From Xenorhabdus budapestensis (GTDB lineage Bacteria > Pseudomonadota > Gammaproteobacteria > Enterobacterales > Enterobacteriaceae), in NCBI RefSeq assembly GCF_002632465.1, contig NZ_NIBS01000001.1, positions 155,830 to 219,829 on the forward strand: DNA of 64,000 nt. The letters run 5' to 3'. The position numbers and the translations under genes are program-made. Within the stretch, counting starts at the first letter, position 1. Each line of letters starts with the position of its first letter. The notes under the pieces are model-generated. The model did not search any database, was not told where the DNA came from, and saw only the letters and a list, made by a program, of their open reading frames with translations. Shown piece after piece: positions 11,351 to 23,684 of this stretch.

Positions 11351-13285
11351 TTGAGTGACATGGCGAAAAACCTGATTCTCTGGTTAGTCATCGCAGTTGT
11401 CTTGATGTTATTGTTCCAGAGTTTTGGTCCCGGCGATTCTAGTGGTCGTAGGGTGGATTACTCGAACTTCATCAGTGAGTTATCACATAATCAAATCAGT
11501 GAAGTACGTATTTCGGGTCGTGACATTGATTTCACTAAGAAAGACAACGGTGGAAAATATAGCACGTATATGCCAGTTCAGGATGAGAAGCTGCTGGATA
11601 CACTGCTCAACAAACAGGTAAAAGTTGTCGGTGAACCACCAGAGCAACAAGGCCTGTTAGCGACTCTCTTTATTTCATGGTTCCCAATGCTACTGCTGAT
11701 TGGCGTTTGGATCTTCTTTATGCGCCAAATGCAAGGTGGTGGCGGTAAAGGAGCGATGTCTTTCGGTAAAAGCAAAGCCCGTATGTTAACGGAAGATCAG
11801 ATCAAAACCACGTTTGCGGATGTTGCTGGTTGTGACGAAGCAAAAGAAGAAGTGGGTGAATTGGTGGAATACCTGCGTGAACCCGGCCGATTCCAGAAAC
11901 TGGGTGGTAAGATCCCGAAAGGTATCCTGATGGTAGGGCCTCCGGGTACAGGTAAGACCTTGCTGGCGAAAGCAATTGCAGGTGAGGCTAAAGTACCATT
12001 CTTCACTATTTCTGGTTCTGACTTTGTTGAAATGTTTGTTGGTGTTGGCGCTTCTCGTGTTCGTGACATGTTTGAACAGGCTAAGAAAGCAGCTCCTTGT
12101 ATTATCTTTATCGACGAAATTGATGCTGTAGGGCGTCAACGTGGTGCTGGTTTGGGTGGTGGACACGATGAACGTGAACAAACACTGAACCAGATGCTGG
12201 TTGAAATGGATGGTTTTGAGGGTAACGAAGGCATTATCGTTATCGCTGCAACTAACCGTCCTGATGTTTTGGATCCTGCGCTGTTGCGTCCGGGTCGTTT
12301 CGACCGTCAGGTTGTCGTTGGTCTGCCTGATGTTCGCGGCCGTGAACAGATTCTGAAAGTTCATATGCGCCGTATTCCATTGGATACTGACATTGATGCT
12401 TCCATTATTGCCCGTGGTACACCAGGTTTCTCTGGTGCGGATTTGGCAAACCTGGTGAACGAAGCCGCTTTATTTGCCGCTCGTGGCAACAGACGCGTCG
12501 TATCTATGGTGGAATTTGAGAAGGCAAAAGATAAGATCATGATGGGTGCAGAGCGCCGTTCAATGGTCATGACAGAAGAGCAGAAAGAATCCACCGCTTA
12601 CCATGAAGCAGGACATGCCATCATTGGCCGTTTGGTTCCTGAACATGATCCTGTCCATAAAGTGACAATCATTCCCCGTGGTCGCGCGTTGGGTGTAACT
12701 TTTTTCTTGCCAGAAGGTGATCAAATCAGTGCCAGCCGTCAAAAATTAGAAAGTCAGATTTCTACTTTATATGGCGGCCGTCTTGCAGAAGAGATCATCT
12801 ACGGTCCAGATAATGTTTCTACGGGCGCTTCCAATGACATTAAAGTGGCGACATCCATTGCCCGTAACATGGTGACACAATGGGGTTTCTCGGAAAAACT
12901 AGGCCCATTGTTGTATGCGGAAGAAGAAGGCGAAGTTTTCCTTGGTCGTTCTGTGGCTAAGGCAAAACACATGTCGGAAGATACCGCACGTTTAATTGAT
13001 CAAGAAGTGAAAGTTATCATTGATCGCAACTACCAGCGCGCACGTCAGATTCTGATGGATAATCTGGATATTTTGCATTCAATGAAAGATGCTTTAATGA
13101 AGTACGAAACCATTGATGCGCCTCAGATTGATGACCTGATGAACCGTACTACAGTTCGTCCGCCAGCAGGTTGGGAAGGCGATAATAATAATGGCGGTAA
13201 TAGCAGTAATAGTAGTAATAACCGTCAGAATACATCGTCTCAGCAGCAGGCCACGAAGCCTGCGGATGGTAATCCAACTGCATAA
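11351..13285 (+). CDS. ftsH: ATP-dependent inner-membrane zinc protease FtsH
   Basis: AAA+ metalloprotease degrading regulatory and misassembled membrane proteins. A TTG start gives [11 protein letters not shown], matching E. coli. The 644 residues have transmembrane segments at about 5-23 and 100-124, a periplasmic domain between them, Walker A GPPGTGKT at 196-203, Walker B FIDEID, the second region of homology ([18 protein letters not shown]), and the HEAGH zinc site near residue 418. The C-terminal tail is Asn/Gln/Ser-rich and lacks the E. coli ending. Confidence 0.97.
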   Translation: MSDMAKNLILWLVIAVVLMLLFQSFGPGDSSGRRVDYSNFISELSHNQISEVRISGRDIDFTKKDNGGKYSTYMPVQDEKLLDTLLNKQVKVVGEPPEQQGLLATLFISWFPMLLLIGVWIFFMRQMQGGGGKGAMSFGKSKARMLTEDQIKTTFADVAGCDEAKEEVGELVEYLREPGRFQKLGGKIPKGILMVGPPGTGKTLLAKAIAGEAKVPFFTISGSDFVEMFVGVGASRVRDMFEQAKKAAPCIIFIDEIDAVGRQRGAGLGGGHDEREQTLNQMLVEMDGFEGNEGIIVIAATNRPDVLDPALLRPGRFDRQVVVGLPDVRGREQILKVHMRRIPLDTDIDASIIARGTPGFSGADLANLVNEAALFAARGNRRVVSMVEFEKAKDKIMMGAERRSMVMTEEQKESTAYHEAGHAIIGRLVPEHDPVHKVTIIPRGRALGVTFFLPEGDQISASRQKLESQISTLYGGRLAEEIIYGPDNVSTGASNDIKVATSIARNMVTQWGFSEKLGPLLYAEEEGEVFLGRSVAKAKHMSEDTARLIDQEVKVIIDRNYQRARQILMDNLDILHSMKDALMKYETIDAPQIDDLMNRTTVRPPAGWEGDNNNGGNSSNSSNNRQNTSSQQQATKPADGNPTA

Positions 13286-13350
13286 TCTATTCAGACCAAG
13301 GGCGATCATTGATAGAAGGTTGCCTCTGGTTTTGACAGACCGTACTTACT

Positions 13351-13376
13351 AAACCCCGGGTTTTTCCTGGGGTTTT
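13351..13376 (+). terminator. Intrinsic terminator/attenuator between ftsH and folP
   Basis: AAACCCC at 13351-13357 pairs with GGGGTTT at 13369-13375, with internal GG/CC pairs and a T-run. Some read-through into folP is likely, given the conserved operon order. Confidence 0.82.
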
Positions 13377-13397
13377 TAACATTAAGGCCCCCTAGCG

Positions 13398-14243
13398 ATG
13401 AAACTGACAGCCAGAGGCAGTATTCTTGACCTTTCCCATCCGCAAGTCATGGGAATACTGAATGTTACTCCTGATTCCTTTTCAGATGGTGGTACTTACA
13501 GTACCCTTGATGCGGCACTACAACATGCTGCCAAAATGATTGAAGAAGGAGCCACTATTATTGATGTTGGTGGTGAATCGACGCGTCCTGGTGCTGATGA
13601 TGTCAGTGAACAGGAGGAACTAGATCGCGTTGTACCTGTAATAGAATCTTTGGCACAGCGTTTTAATGTATGGATCTCTGTTGATACGTCAAAAGCTATC
13701 GTAATGCAGGAAGCTGCCAAAGTAGGTGCTCATATCATTAATGACATCCGTTCATTGCAGGGGCCGGGTGCACTAGAGGCAGCGGCAAAAACAGAGTTAC
13801 CAGTTTGTTTAATGCACATGCAGGGACAACCCCGAACAATGCAGGTAGAACCTCACTACGAAGATGTTGTGGCGGAAGTCAGAACATATCTGGAAACACA
13901 GATTGAACGCTGTGTTGCAGCAGGTATTACAAGAAACAAACTGATGATAGATCCGGGATTCGGTTTTGGTAAGAATTTATCACATAATTATCAATTATTG
14001 GCTCATTTAAAAGAGCTCCACCATCTTGGCCTGCCGATTCTGGCTGGTATGTCACGCAAGTCCATGATTGGTCAGTTACTTCATGTGCCACCACAGGAAA
14101 GAGTAACGGGAAGTGTTGCTTGCGCTGTCATTGCGGCTATGCAGGGAGCTCAGATTATTCGCGTGCATGATGTAAAAGAAACGGTGCAGGCAATGCAGAT
14201 TGTCCAGGCAACTTTGTCAGAGAAGAATATTTTTCGTCAGTAG
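13398..14243 (+). CDS. folP: Dihydropteroate synthase
   Basis: Condenses p-aminobenzoate with pterin diphosphate in folate synthesis and is the sulfonamide target. 281 residues, TIM barrel. The signatures MGILNVTPDSFSDGG (about 18-32) and DVGGESTRPGA (about 56-66) are present, with the substrate loop around GMSRKSMIG. It lies in the usual ftsH-folP-glmM order. Confidence 0.97.
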   Translation: MKLTARGSILDLSHPQVMGILNVTPDSFSDGGTYSTLDAALQHAAKMIEEGATIIDVGGESTRPGADDVSEQEELDRVVPVIESLAQRFNVWISVDTSKAIVMQEAAKVGAHIINDIRSLQGPGALEAAAKTELPVCLMHMQGQPRTMQVEPHYEDVVAEVRTYLETQIERCVAAGITRNKLMIDPGFGFGKNLSHNYQLLAHLKELHHLGLPILAGMSRKSMIGQLLHVPPQERVTGSVACAVIAAMQGAQIIRVHDVKETVQAMQIVQATLSEKNIFRQ

Positions 14244-14321
14244 CGAACCCCGCCGGAAAAATTATCAGCAAAACGCAGATTGTGAACAAAGAATACGTTC
14301 AGCAAAGGAAGAAAGAAATTT

Positions 14322-15653
14322 ATGAGTAACCGTAAATATTTTGGTACTGACGGTATCCGTGGCAAAGTCGGTAATAGCCCGATTACCCCTGATTTTGTTT
14401 TAAAACTTGGTTGGGCCGCGGGTAAGGTACTGGCGCGTCATGGTTCTCGCAAAATTATTATTGGTAAAGATACCCGTATTTCTGGCTATATGCTGGAATC
14501 TGCTTTGGAAGCGGGACTGGCAGCCGCTGGGCTATCAGCATCGTTTACTGGCCCGATGCCGACGCCAGCCGTAGCATACCTGACACGCACTTTCCGTGCT
14601 GAAGCGGGAATTGTTATTTCAGCTTCCCATAATCCTTACTACGATAACGGTATTAAATTCTTCTCCATTGATGGCACTAAACTTCCTGATGATGTGGAAG
14701 AAGCAATTGAAGCCGAAATGGAAAAACCGCTAACCTGCGTAGAATCTGCTGAATTAGGACGTGCTAATCGTATTGTTGATGCGGCAGGCCGTTATATCGA
14801 ATTCTGTAAAGGCACATTCCCTAGTGAACAAAGTCTAAATGGATTAAAAATCGTATTGGATTGTGCTAATGGTGCTACCTACCATATCGCACCGAATGTT
14901 CTGAGAGAGTTGGGCGCCGATGTTATAACTATTGGCTGTGAGCCAAATGGCATCAATATCAATGAAGAATGCGGTGCGACAGATGTCCGGCTATTGCAGA
15001 AACGGGTTCAGGAAGAGCAGGCAAATGTCGGTTTGGCATTTGATGGCGATGGTGACCGGATAATCATGGTTGATCATTTGGGTCAGAAAGTAGATGGAGA
15101 CCAGATACTTTACATCATCGCACGTGAAGCATTGCGACAAGGGCAACTGCGCGGTGGTGCAGTAGGAACTTTGATGAGTAATATGGGATTGGAGCTGGCG
15201 TTGAAACAGCTTGGTATTCCATTTGAACGTGCCAAAGTCGGTGACCGCTATGTACTGGAGAAGTTGCAGGAAAAAGGCTGGCGTTTAGGTGCAGAAAATT
15301 CAGGCCATATCATATTACTGGATAAAACCACAACAGGTGATGGTATCGTTGCTGGTTTGCAGGTATTGAGTGCTATAGTACGCAATAATATGAGTCTGCA
15401 TGACCTGTGTAGTGGCATGAAATTATTGCCACAAGTGCTGGTCAATGTTCGTTTTAGTGGTGATAACGATCCTTTGCAATCGGAACGAGTACTCGAAGTT
15501 GTTAAAGAAGTTGAAACTGAGTTAGAGGGTCGTGGTCGAGTACTGTTACGCAAATCGGGCACTGAACCATTGATCCGTGTGATGGTGGAAGGTGAAGATG
15601 AGGGACAGGTTACGGCACTGGCGCATCGCATTGCAGATGCTGTAAAAAAATAG
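14322..15653 (+). CDS. glmM: Phosphoglucosamine mutase
   Basis: Interconverts glucosamine-6-P and glucosamine-1-P for UDP-GlcNAc synthesis. 443 residues (E. coli 445). The catalytic phosphoserine is S102 in [12 protein letters not shown], the metal-binding loop is DGDGDR, and the C-terminal phosphate-binding loop is [13 protein letters not shown]. It is separated from folP by 78 bp. Confidence 0.97.
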   Translation: MSNRKYFGTDGIRGKVGNSPITPDFVLKLGWAAGKVLARHGSRKIIIGKDTRISGYMLESALEAGLAAAGLSASFTGPMPTPAVAYLTRTFRAEAGIVISASHNPYYDNGIKFFSIDGTKLPDDVEEAIEAEMEKPLTCVESAELGRANRIVDAAGRYIEFCKGTFPSEQSLNGLKIVLDCANGATYHIAPNVLRELGADVITIGCEPNGININEECGATDVRLLQKRVQEEQANVGLAFDGDGDRIIMVDHLGQKVDGDQILYIIAREALRQGQLRGGAVGTLMSNMGLELALKQLGIPFERAKVGDRYVLEKLQEKGWRLGAENSGHIILLDKTTTGDGIVAGLQVLSAIVRNNMSLHDLCSGMKLLPQVLVNVRFSGDNDPLQSERVLEVVKEVETELEGRGRVLLRKSGTEPLIRVMVEGEDEGQVTALAHRIADAVKK

Positions 15654-15735
15654 CCTGATTTGTTGATTTTTTCTTCGATCAGCATCAGTATTTGAAATTA
15701 ACCTTGCTTGTCTGAAACGCTTTGGTTAGTATTCA

Positions 15736-15786
15736 CACCCGCTCAATAAGTTAATTTTTTTAATTTTGAGCGGGTGATGCAGTAAA
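15736..15786. repeat. Inverted repeat between glmM and secG
   Basis: Perfect 11-bp arms, CACCCGCTCAA at 15736-15746 and TTGAGCGGGTG at 15776-15786, enclose an AT-rich loop with its own TTAA symmetry. No T-run follows the second arm, so it may be an RNA-stabilising structure or a weak terminator rather than a standard one. Confidence 0.6.
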
Positions 15787-15849
15787 CATTACTAGAGTTA
15801 TGACGTTACCAAAGTTATGGTAAATCCCACGAGGAAACGGGTACAACAT

Positions 15850-16197
15850 ATGTATGGAGCTCTTTTAAGTATATTCTTGCTGGTCGGTATCGGGCTAATC
15901 GCTCTGGTTCTGCTACAGCAGGGGAAAGGTGCTGATATGGGTGCTTCCTTTGGTGCGGGTGCGTCTGCAACAATATTTGGTTCATCGGGTTCTGCGAATT
16001 TTATGACCCGCATGACAGCGGTTTTTGCAACACTGTTTTTTGTTATCAGTCTGGTGCTGGGTAATATGACCAGTAACAAAACTGGTTCAAGCGGTAAGTG
16101 GGACGATATTGCTGAGCCTGCACACGTTGAGAAACAAGCAGAAGTTCCAGTAGTACCAGCAAAGCCAACTAAACCGAATAGTGATATCCCACAGTAA
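15850..16197 (+). CDS. secG: Preprotein translocase subunit SecG
   Basis: Small inner-membrane partner of SecYE. The start at ATG 15850 gives MYGALLSIFLLVGIGLIALV, matching the family; a longer upstream frame does not. 115 residues with two transmembrane segments (about 2-22 and 53-73) and the conserved loop QQGKGADMGASFGAGAS. The C-terminus is proline-rich and ends SDIPQ. It precedes the tRNA pair, as in E. coli. Confidence 0.96.
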   Translation: MYGALLSIFLLVGIGLIALVLLQQGKGADMGASFGAGASATIFGSSGSANFMTRMTAVFATLFFVISLVLGNMTSNKTGSSGKWDDIAEPAHVEKQAEVPVVPAKPTKPNSDIPQ

Positions 16198-16311
16198 TTT
16201 TCGATAGAAAGTTTTCTATAAAAAGAATAGTCAGTAAAAGAATTGGAGTAGGGTTGTTGATTTAAACGGTTAGTATCATTAACAGGTTAAGATAACAGTT
16301 CTACAATCAGT

Positions 16312-16401
16312 GCCGAGGTGGTGAAATTGGTATACACGCTACCTTGAGGTGGTAGTGCCTAAACAACGGGCGTACGGGTTCAAGTCCCGTCCTCGGCACC
16401 A
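16312..16401 (+). tRNA. leuU: tRNA-Leu (GAG)
   Basis: Full class II tRNA with acceptor arms GCCGAGG and CCTCGGC, anticodon loop within CTACCTTGAGGTGGTAG (anticodon GAG), a long variable arm, T-arm GGGTTCAAGTCCC, and encoded CCA. 90 nt including CCA. Position between secG and the initiator tRNA equals E. coli leuU. Confidence 0.96.
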
Positions 16402-16459
16402 TTAATCTAGAAACTTGCGTTTTTAGTGTTATCAGCGTAAGATTTGCCACGTTTTCGAA

Positions 16460-16536
<77 letters not shown>

Positions 16537-16689
16537 CTTCTTAACAACATGTACCTTTTCAAATAGTTATGATTTAGCAGCCTAGGGTATCAATCCTGAT
16601 TTGACAGGTTGCTCCCAGAGGTATAGCTTTGAGAGGTATAAAAGAAGTTGGTTGAGACCACTGGCAGTAAACAGGGTCCAGTTACATAA

Positions 16690-16712
16690 GCCCCGGATTT
16701 CGGGGTTTTTTG
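16690..16712 (+). terminator. Attenuator-type terminator upstream of rimP
   Basis: CCCCG at 16691-16695 pairs with CGGGG at 16701-16705, followed by TTTTTT. It sits between the tRNAs and rimP, where E. coli also has leader terminators subject to NusA-related control. Confidence 0.8.
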
Positions 16713-16772
16713 TTATTTGACAGCAGAACTACTGGGCTAATATAGCCCTTTTTTTATGTCTTGGGGGTGGGC

Positions 16773-17225
16773 TTGTCCACATTAGAGCAAAAATTAACAG
16801 CGATGATTTCAGCACCAGTTGAAGCTTTGGGTTTTGAATTAGTGGGCCTGGAGTTTATTCGCGCACGTGTATCGACACTGCGGGTCTATATCGATAGTGA
16901 GGAGGGTATCACTGTTGATGATTGTGCTGATGTTAGCCATCAGGTCAGTGCAGTACTCGATGTCGAAGATCCGATCTCAGGGCTTTATAACCTAGAAATA
17001 TCTTCACCGGGGCTTGATCGTCCACTGTTTAAGGCTGAACACTACCAGAGTTTCATGGGTGAAGAAGTCAGCTTGATGTTACGTATGGCAATGCAAAACC
17101 GTCGTAAATGGCGAGGAATTATCAAAGCTGTTGATGGTGAAATAATTACGGTTACGGTGGATGGAAAAGACGAAGTGTTCGCACTGAGCAACATCCAGAA
17201 AGCGAACCTGGTACCCCACTTTTAA
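16773..17225 (+). CDS. rimP: Ribosome maturation factor RimP
   Basis: 30S assembly factor. The start is chosen at TTG 16773 ([12 protein letters not shown]) because it gives 150 residues, exactly as in E. coli, and follows a TTGGGGGTGGG ribosome-binding region. Upstream in-frame TTG and GTG codons would add only a few residues. Conserved blocks are [20 protein letters not shown] and [10 protein letters not shown]. It is the first gene of the nusA-infB operon. Confidence 0.95.
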   Translation: MSTLEQKLTAMISAPVEALGFELVGLEFIRARVSTLRVYIDSEEGITVDDCADVSHQVSAVLDVEDPISGLYNLEISSPGLDRPLFKAEHYQSFMGEEVSLMLRMAMQNRRKWRGIIKAVDGEIITVTVDGKDEVFALSNIQKANLVPHF

Positions 17226-18755
<1,530 letters not shown>

Positions 18756-18780
18756 ATAAACTGTAGCAGGAAGGAACAGA

Positions 18781-21504
18781 ATGACAGAGGTAACCGTAAG
18801 ATTACTGGCAGAAGAGATCCAGACATCGGTTGAACGCTTGATCCAGCAATTCGCTGATGCTGGCATTCAGAAAACCGCAACTGACTCTGTTTCCCAGAAA
18901 GAAAAAGAAGCTTTGCTGGCCCACCTGAACCGTGAACAAGGCGGTACTGGCGGCCAGCCAGGTAAATTGACACTACAGCGTAAAACGCGCAGTACACTGA
19001 ACGTCCCTGGCACCGGTGGCAAAAGTAAATCGGTAGCGATTGAAGTCCGTAAAAAACGCACATATGTGAACCGTGACGCGATTGAACAAGCTAAAGCGGA
19101 AGAACAGGCGAAGCGTGAAGCGGAAGAGCAGGCTCGGCGCGAGGCAGAAGAAAAGGCGCGGCTTGAAACTGAAGCGAAGAAACTCGCGGAAGAGCAAGCG
19201 AAACGTGAAGCAAAAGAAAAAGCCAAACGTGAAGAGGCTGAAAAGGCTCAGCGTGAGGTAGCGGAAAAAGAAAAAGTGACTAAGCAACATACCGAAAAGA
19301 AATCGAAACCAGTGCAAACTGAGCCAGCAGCGCAAACTGAAAAAGCGCGTCGTGAAGCTGAAGCAGCAAATTTAAAACGCAAAGCTGAAGAAGAAATGCG
19401 TCGTAAAGTTGAAGCAGAAGCAAAACGTGTAGCAGAAGAAGCCCGCCGCATGGCAGAAGAAAATCAGGATAAATGGTCTGACAACTCTGATTTTAATGAC
19501 AGCAATGACTACCATGTAACTACTTCCCGTCATGCCCGTGATGCGGAAGATGAGAATGACGCTAAAGTTGAAGGTGATCGTCGCACCCGAACCCGTGGTG
19601 GCAAATCCTCCCGCCAGAAGAAGAATAACAAACATTCTGAATCGAAAGCTGATCGTGAAGAAGCACGTGCAGTCGGCCGTACCAAAGGTAAACAGCGCAA
19701 AACCTCTGCTTTGCAGCAGAGCTTTACCAAACCTGTAGCAGCCGTTAACCGTGATGTAGTGATTGGTGAAACCATTACCGTTGCTGAACTGGCTAATAAG
19801 ATGGCTGTTAAAGGTTCCCAGGTCATCAAAACCATGATAAAAATGGGCGCAATGGCGACCATTAATCAGGTTATCGATCAGGAAACAGCTCAATTGGTTG
19901 CTGAAGAAATGGGGCACAAAGTTATCCTGCGTCGTGAAAACGAACTGGAAGAAGCGCTGATGAGCGATCGTGACACCGGTGAAACTCAGGCAGAGCCTCG
20001 TGCGCCTGTGGTTACTATCATGGGTCACGTTGACCATGGTAAAACCTCTTTGCTGGATTACATCCGCTCAACCAAAGTGGCCTCCGGTGAGGCGGGCGGT
20101 ATTACCCAGCATATTGGTGCATATCATGTGAAAACTGAAAAAGGCATGATTACCTTCCTGGATACTCCAGGCCACGCTGCGTTTACCTCCATGCGTGCTC
20201 GTGGTGCTAAGGCAACCGACATCGTTGTTCTGGTTGTCGCTGCGGATGATGGCGTGATGCCTCAGACTATCGAAGCTATCCAGCACGCCAAAGCAGCTAG
20301 TGTGCCAGTTGTTGTTGCGGTTAACAAAATTGATAAACCAGAAGCTGATCCGGATCGCGTGAAGAATGAACTGTCACAGTACGGTATTATTCCGGAAGAT
20401 TGGGGCGGTGAAAACCAATTCATTAATGTATCTGCTAAAGCTGGTATCGGTATTGATGAATTGTTGGAAGCTATCCTGCTGCAAGCTGAAGTTCTGGAGC
20501 TAAATGCAGTTCGTACTGGTATGGCAAATGGCGTGGTTATTGAATCCTTCCTGGATAAAGGCCGCGGTCCTGTTGCTACTATTCTGGTGCAGTCCGGTAC
20601 CCTGAACAAAGGTGATATCGTTCTGTGCGGCTTCGAATATGGCCGTATCCGTGCGATGCGTAACGAACTTGGTCAGGAAGTCATGTCTGCCGGCCCATCT
20701 ATGCCAGTGGAAATCCTTGGTCTATCCAACGTGCCATCTGCGGGTGATGAAACGACTGTTGTACGTGATGAGAAGAAAGCACGTGAAGTAGCACTGTACC
20801 GCCAAGGCAAATTCCGCGAAGTGAAACTGGCTCGTCAGCAGAAATCCAAACTGGAAAACATGTTTGCTAACATGGAAGAGGGTAAGGTATCTGAACTGAA
20901 CATCGTTCTGAAAACTGACGTTCAGGGTACATGCGAAGCGATTTGTGATTCACTGCTGAAATTGTCTACTGACGAAGTGAAAGTGAAAATCATCGGCTCT
21001 GGCGTAGGTGGTATCACTGAAACGGACGCAACGCTTGCGGCAGCATCCAACGCGATTATTCTGGGCTTTAACGTTCGTGCTGATGCTTCTGCACGTCGCA
21101 TCATTGAAAACGAAAGTGTTGATCTGCGTTATTACTCTGTTATCTATAGTTTGATTGATGAAATCAAACAGGCAATGAGCGGTATGCTGGCACCAGAATA
21201 CAAACAGCAAATCATGGGATTGGCAGAAGTTCGTGATGTCTTTAAATCACCGAAATTTGGTGCAGTTGCTGGCTGTATGGTGACAGAAGGTACTATCAAG
21301 CGTAATAATCCAATCCGTGTCCTGCGTGATAACGTGGTTATCTACGAAGGTGAGCTGGAATCCCTGCGTCGCTTTAAGGATGATGTTAACGAAGTCCGTA
21401 ATGGCATGGAATGTGGTATCGGTGTGAAGAACTACAATGATGTTCGTGTTGGCGATATGATTGAAGTCTTCGAAGTTGTTGAAGTTAAACGCTCTATCGA
21501 TTAA
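18781..21504 (+). CDS. infB: Translation initiation factor IF-2
   Basis: GTPase that places initiator tRNA on the 30S subunit. 907 residues, slightly longer than the E. coli protein. The N-terminal domain (about 1-50) is followed by a long charged Ala/Glu/Lys/Arg coiled region (about 95-235), then the GTPase domain with G1 GHVDHGKT from residue 415, DTPGHAAF and NKID, and the C-terminal tRNA-binding domain. In-frame internal starts for shorter isoforms are possible, but I did not locate them firmly. Confidence 0.98.
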   Translation: MTEVTVRLLAEEIQTSVERLIQQFADAGIQKTATDSVSQKEKEALLAHLNREQGGTGGQPGKLTLQRKTRSTLNVPGTGGKSKSVAIEVRKKRTYVNRDAIEQAKAEEQAKREAEEQARREAEEKARLETEAKKLAEEQAKREAKEKAKREEAEKAQREVAEKEKVTKQHTEKKSKPVQTEPAAQTEKARREAEAANLKRKAEEEMRRKVEAEAKRVAEEARRMAEENQDKWSDNSDFNDSNDYHVTTSRHARDAEDENDAKVEGDRRTRTRGGKSSRQKKNNKHSESKADREEARAVGRTKGKQRKTSALQQSFTKPVAAVNRDVVIGETITVAELANKMAVKGSQVIKTMIKMGAMATINQVIDQETAQLVAEEMGHKVILRRENELEEALMSDRDTGETQAEPRAPVVTIMGHVDHGKTSLLDYIRSTKVASGEAGGITQHIGAYHVKTEKGMITFLDTPGHAAFTSMRARGAKATDIVVLVVAADDGVMPQTIEAIQHAKAASVPVVVAVNKIDKPEADPDRVKNELSQYGIIPEDWGGENQFINVSAKAGIGIDELLEAILLQAEVLELNAVRTGMANGVVIESFLDKGRGPVATILVQSGTLNKGDIVLCGFEYGRIRAMRNELGQEVMSAGPSMPVEILGLSNVPSAGDETTVVRDEKKAREVALYRQGKFREVKLARQQKSKLENMFANMEEGKVSELNIVLKTDVQGTCEAICDSLLKLSTDEVKVKIIGSGVGGITETDATLAAASNAIILGFNVRADASARRIIENESVDLRYYSVIYSLIDEIKQAMSGMLAPEYKQQIMGLAEVRDVFKSPKFGAVAGCMVTEGTIKRNNPIRVLRDNVVIYEGELESLRRFKDDVNEVRNGMECGIGVKNYNDVRVGDMIEVFEVVEVKRSID

Positions 21505-21574
21505 AAAACCACAATTGCCCAATAGATTTCAGGTAGCAGCTTGAAAGAAAGACGGGTATAGATTCATTCCATTC

Positions 21575-21597
21575 TTGGGGGGCTCAATGCCCCCCAA
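21575..21597 (+). repeat. GC hairpin in the infB-rbfA intergenic RNA
   Basis: Perfect 9-bp stem TTGGGGGGC / GCCCCCCAA with a TCAAT loop, 20 bp before the rbfA start. No T-run follows, so it is more likely an RNA-processing or translation-modulating hairpin than a terminator. Confidence 0.7.
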
Positions 21598-21616
21598 AAT
21601 GTCAGGAGATAAAACA

Positions 21617-22027
21617 ATGGCAAGAGAATTCAGTCGTACTCAGCGCGTTGCACAGGAAATGCAAAAAGAGATTGCCATCATTTTACAGCGTGAAGTCAAA
21701 GATCCCCGCATCGGTATGGCAACTGTTTCTGGTGTTGAGGTTTCTCGCGATCTGGCTTATGCCAAAGTATTTGTGACTTTTCTGAATGTGTTAGTGGAAG
21801 AACATGATTCAGATAAGGTTCAGGGGAGTATCAAGGCATTGAATGAAGCCTCTGGGTTTATTCGTTCTTTGCTGGGTAAAGCGATGCGTCTGCGCGTTAT
21901 TCCTGAACTGACGTTTTCTTACGACAGTTCTTTGATAGAAGGGATGCGCATGTCAAATCTGGTGACTAATGTCGTAAAAAATGACGAGCAGCGTCGTGCT
22001 TCTGCGGATCATAACGAGGAAAAGTAA
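21617..22027 (+). CDS. rbfA: 30S ribosome-binding factor RbfA
   Basis: Cold-shock 16S maturation factor with a KH-like fold. ATG 21617 ([18 protein letters not shown]) is the real start, 136 residues against 133 in E. coli. The family motif [19 protein letters not shown] is present. Its TAA overlaps the truB ATG by one base, indicating translational coupling. Confidence 0.96.
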   Translation: MAREFSRTQRVAQEMQKEIAIILQREVKDPRIGMATVSGVEVSRDLAYAKVFVTFLNVLVEEHDSDKVQGSIKALNEASGFIRSLLGKAMRLRVIPELTFSYDSSLIEGMRMSNLVTNVVKNDEQRRASADHNEEK

Positions 22028-22974
22028 TGGGGCGTCGTCGTCGGGGTCGTGCGATACACGGTGTACTGCTGTTGGACAAGCCGCAGGATATTTCCTCCAA
22101 TGATGCTTTACAGAAAGTAAGGCGGATCTTTAATGCCAGCAAAGCAGGTCATACAGGTGCGTTAGATCCGCTGGCAACAGGAATGTTGCCGATTTGCCTG
22201 GGTGAAGCGACCAAGTTTTCCCAGTTTTTGTTGGATTCTGACAAACGCTATAGAGTCATTGCCCGTTTAGGACAGCGCACTGATACTTCAGATTCACATG
22301 GAAAAATCATTTGTGAACGTGAAGTTCAGGTGACTCCGGCTCAGCTTGATGCAGCATTGGAGATATTCCGCGGTGATACCATGCAGGTTCCTTCCATATA
22401 CTCTGCGTTAAAACACCAGGGAAAACCGCTGTATGAATATGCCCGTCAAGGCGTTGAAGTTGAGCGGGAAGCGCGTCCAATTACCGTGTATGAATTGCAG
22501 TTCATTCGCTGGGAGGGTGATGAACTGGAGCTGGAAATCCACTGTTCCAAAGGAACCTATGTCCGCACGATCGTTGACGATTTAGGAGAGTTGTTGGGGT
22601 GTGGTGCCCATGTGATTTATCTGCATCGTTTGCAGGTTGCCAATTATCCTAATCATAGGATGGTGACATTGGAACAGCTGTATGAGTTAAAAGAACAGGC
22701 GGCAAGACAACAGATTGAAGCGGGAGAATTGCTCGATCCATTGCTGTTACCGATGGATACGGCAGTTACGCATTTCCCCGTAATTCATTTGACATCTGTC
22801 GTTGCTGCTTATTTTAAGCAGGGACAGCCTGTTCGTAGCCAGCACCGTTTACCATCTAGTGAGTGGGTACGCGTTACCGAAGGAGATGAAAACAAATTCA
22901 TCGGTATTGCTGTGATTGATGATGATGGTTTAGTGGCTCCGCGTCGCTTGGTAGTTGAAACTGATGATAGTTGA
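22027..22974 (+). CDS. truB: tRNA pseudouridine-55 synthase TruB
   Basis: Makes pseudouridine 55 in the T-loop of tRNAs. 315 residues. The catalytic aspartate is near residue 48 in [13 protein letters not shown], followed by the KRY (SDKRYRV) and GTYVRTI motifs. Position and overlap with rbfA are conserved. Confidence 0.97.
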   Translation: MGRRRRGRAIHGVLLLDKPQDISSNDALQKVRRIFNASKAGHTGALDPLATGMLPICLGEATKFSQFLLDSDKRYRVIARLGQRTDTSDSHGKIICEREVQVTPAQLDAALEIFRGDTMQVPSIYSALKHQGKPLYEYARQGVEVEREARPITVYELQFIRWEGDELELEIHCSKGTYVRTIVDDLGELLGCGAHVIYLHRLQVANYPNHRMVTLEQLYELKEQAARQQIEAGELLDPLLLPMDTAVTHFPVIHLTSVVAAYFKQGQPVRSQHRLPSSEWVRVTEGDENKFIGIAVIDDDGLVAPRRLVVETDDS

Positions 22975-23110
22975 AACATATCAAAAGTAAGCATTAATGG
23001 GACTATCTTGCGCTTCACCTATTTGCAGCGTAGAATGATGTGCCTGTATATGAGTAGCTGAATTAGAGATCGGCACTCGTCATTCGTAATCAATTATTTG
23101 GAGTTATACT

Positions 23111-23380
23111 ATGTCTCTAAGTACTGAAGCAAAAGCGCAGATTATTGCTGAGTTTGGCCGTGGCGCTAACGACAGTGGTTCTAGCGAAGTTCAGATTGCC
23201 CTGCTGACTGCACAAATCAACCATCTGCAAGGTCACTTTGCAGAGCACAAAAAAGATCACCACAGCCGTCGTGGTCTGTTGCGTATGGTTGCACAGCGCC
23301 GTAACCAGCTGAACTACCTGAAGCGTAAAGATCTGGCACGCTACACCGCGCTGATTGAGCGTCTGGGACTGCGCCGCTAA
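23111..23380 (+). CDS. rpsO: 30S ribosomal protein S15
   Basis: 89-residue primary 16S-binding protein with the characteristic [17 protein letters not shown] and [15 protein letters not shown] segments. In E. coli it represses its own translation through a leader pseudoknot. The 136-bp gap after truB would hold such a leader, which I have not folded. Confidence 0.98.
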   Translation: MSLSTEAKAQIIAEFGRGANDSGSSEVQIALLTAQINHLQGHFAEHKKDHHSRRGLLRMVAQRRNQLNYLKRKDLARYTALIERLGLRR

Positions 23381-23397
23381 TCAATGAGTTTCAGTGG

Positions 23398-23424
23398 AAA
23401 GGGGCCTATCGGGCCCCTTTTCTT
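23398..23424 (+). terminator. Intrinsic terminator between rpsO and pnp
   Basis: AAAGGGGCC and GGCCCCTTT arms (23398-23406 and 23412-23420) with a TATCG loop, then TTCTT. It corresponds to the partial terminator between rpsO and pnp in E. coli. Confidence 0.88.
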
Positions 23425-23490
23425 CTAGAAAGTGGAATTTAAGAAACTTAAATTCCGTTTCTGAAATATTTGAATCTCTTCAGCTACAGT

Positions 23491-23614
23491 GACTCGCGCG
23501 GCTAATGAGAGTACTGAAAAGGATATACCCGGTAGATTCCAAGTTATAGAGCGGCTAACAGAGCTGTTACTTGGAAAACAAAGGGGATTAAGCACTGTCA
23601 TTAGTCGTGAGGGT
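23491..23614 (+). promoter_or_regulatory. Structured pnp leader (probable RNase III autoregulatory stem-loops)
   Basis: The arms GACTCGCGCGGCTAATGAGA (from 23491) and TCATTAGTCGTGAGGGT (to 23614) pair in a long interrupted stem. Inside it lies a second hairpin with perfect TTCCAAGT (23537-23544) and ACTTGGAA (23569-23576) arms. E. coli pnp is autoregulated by RNase III cleavage of a comparable leader; function here is inferred from position and folding. Confidence 0.7.
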
Positions 23615-23684
23615 GTAGCAATGAAGAGAATATCCATTGTTGCTGATATTTAAAAGGCAGCAACACTAACGAAGGAATATTATT

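Noticed and set aside
19073-19335. Long open frames on both strands inside infB
   Set aside because: They are shadows created by the repetitive Glu/Ala/Lys/Arg codons of the IF-2 charged region.
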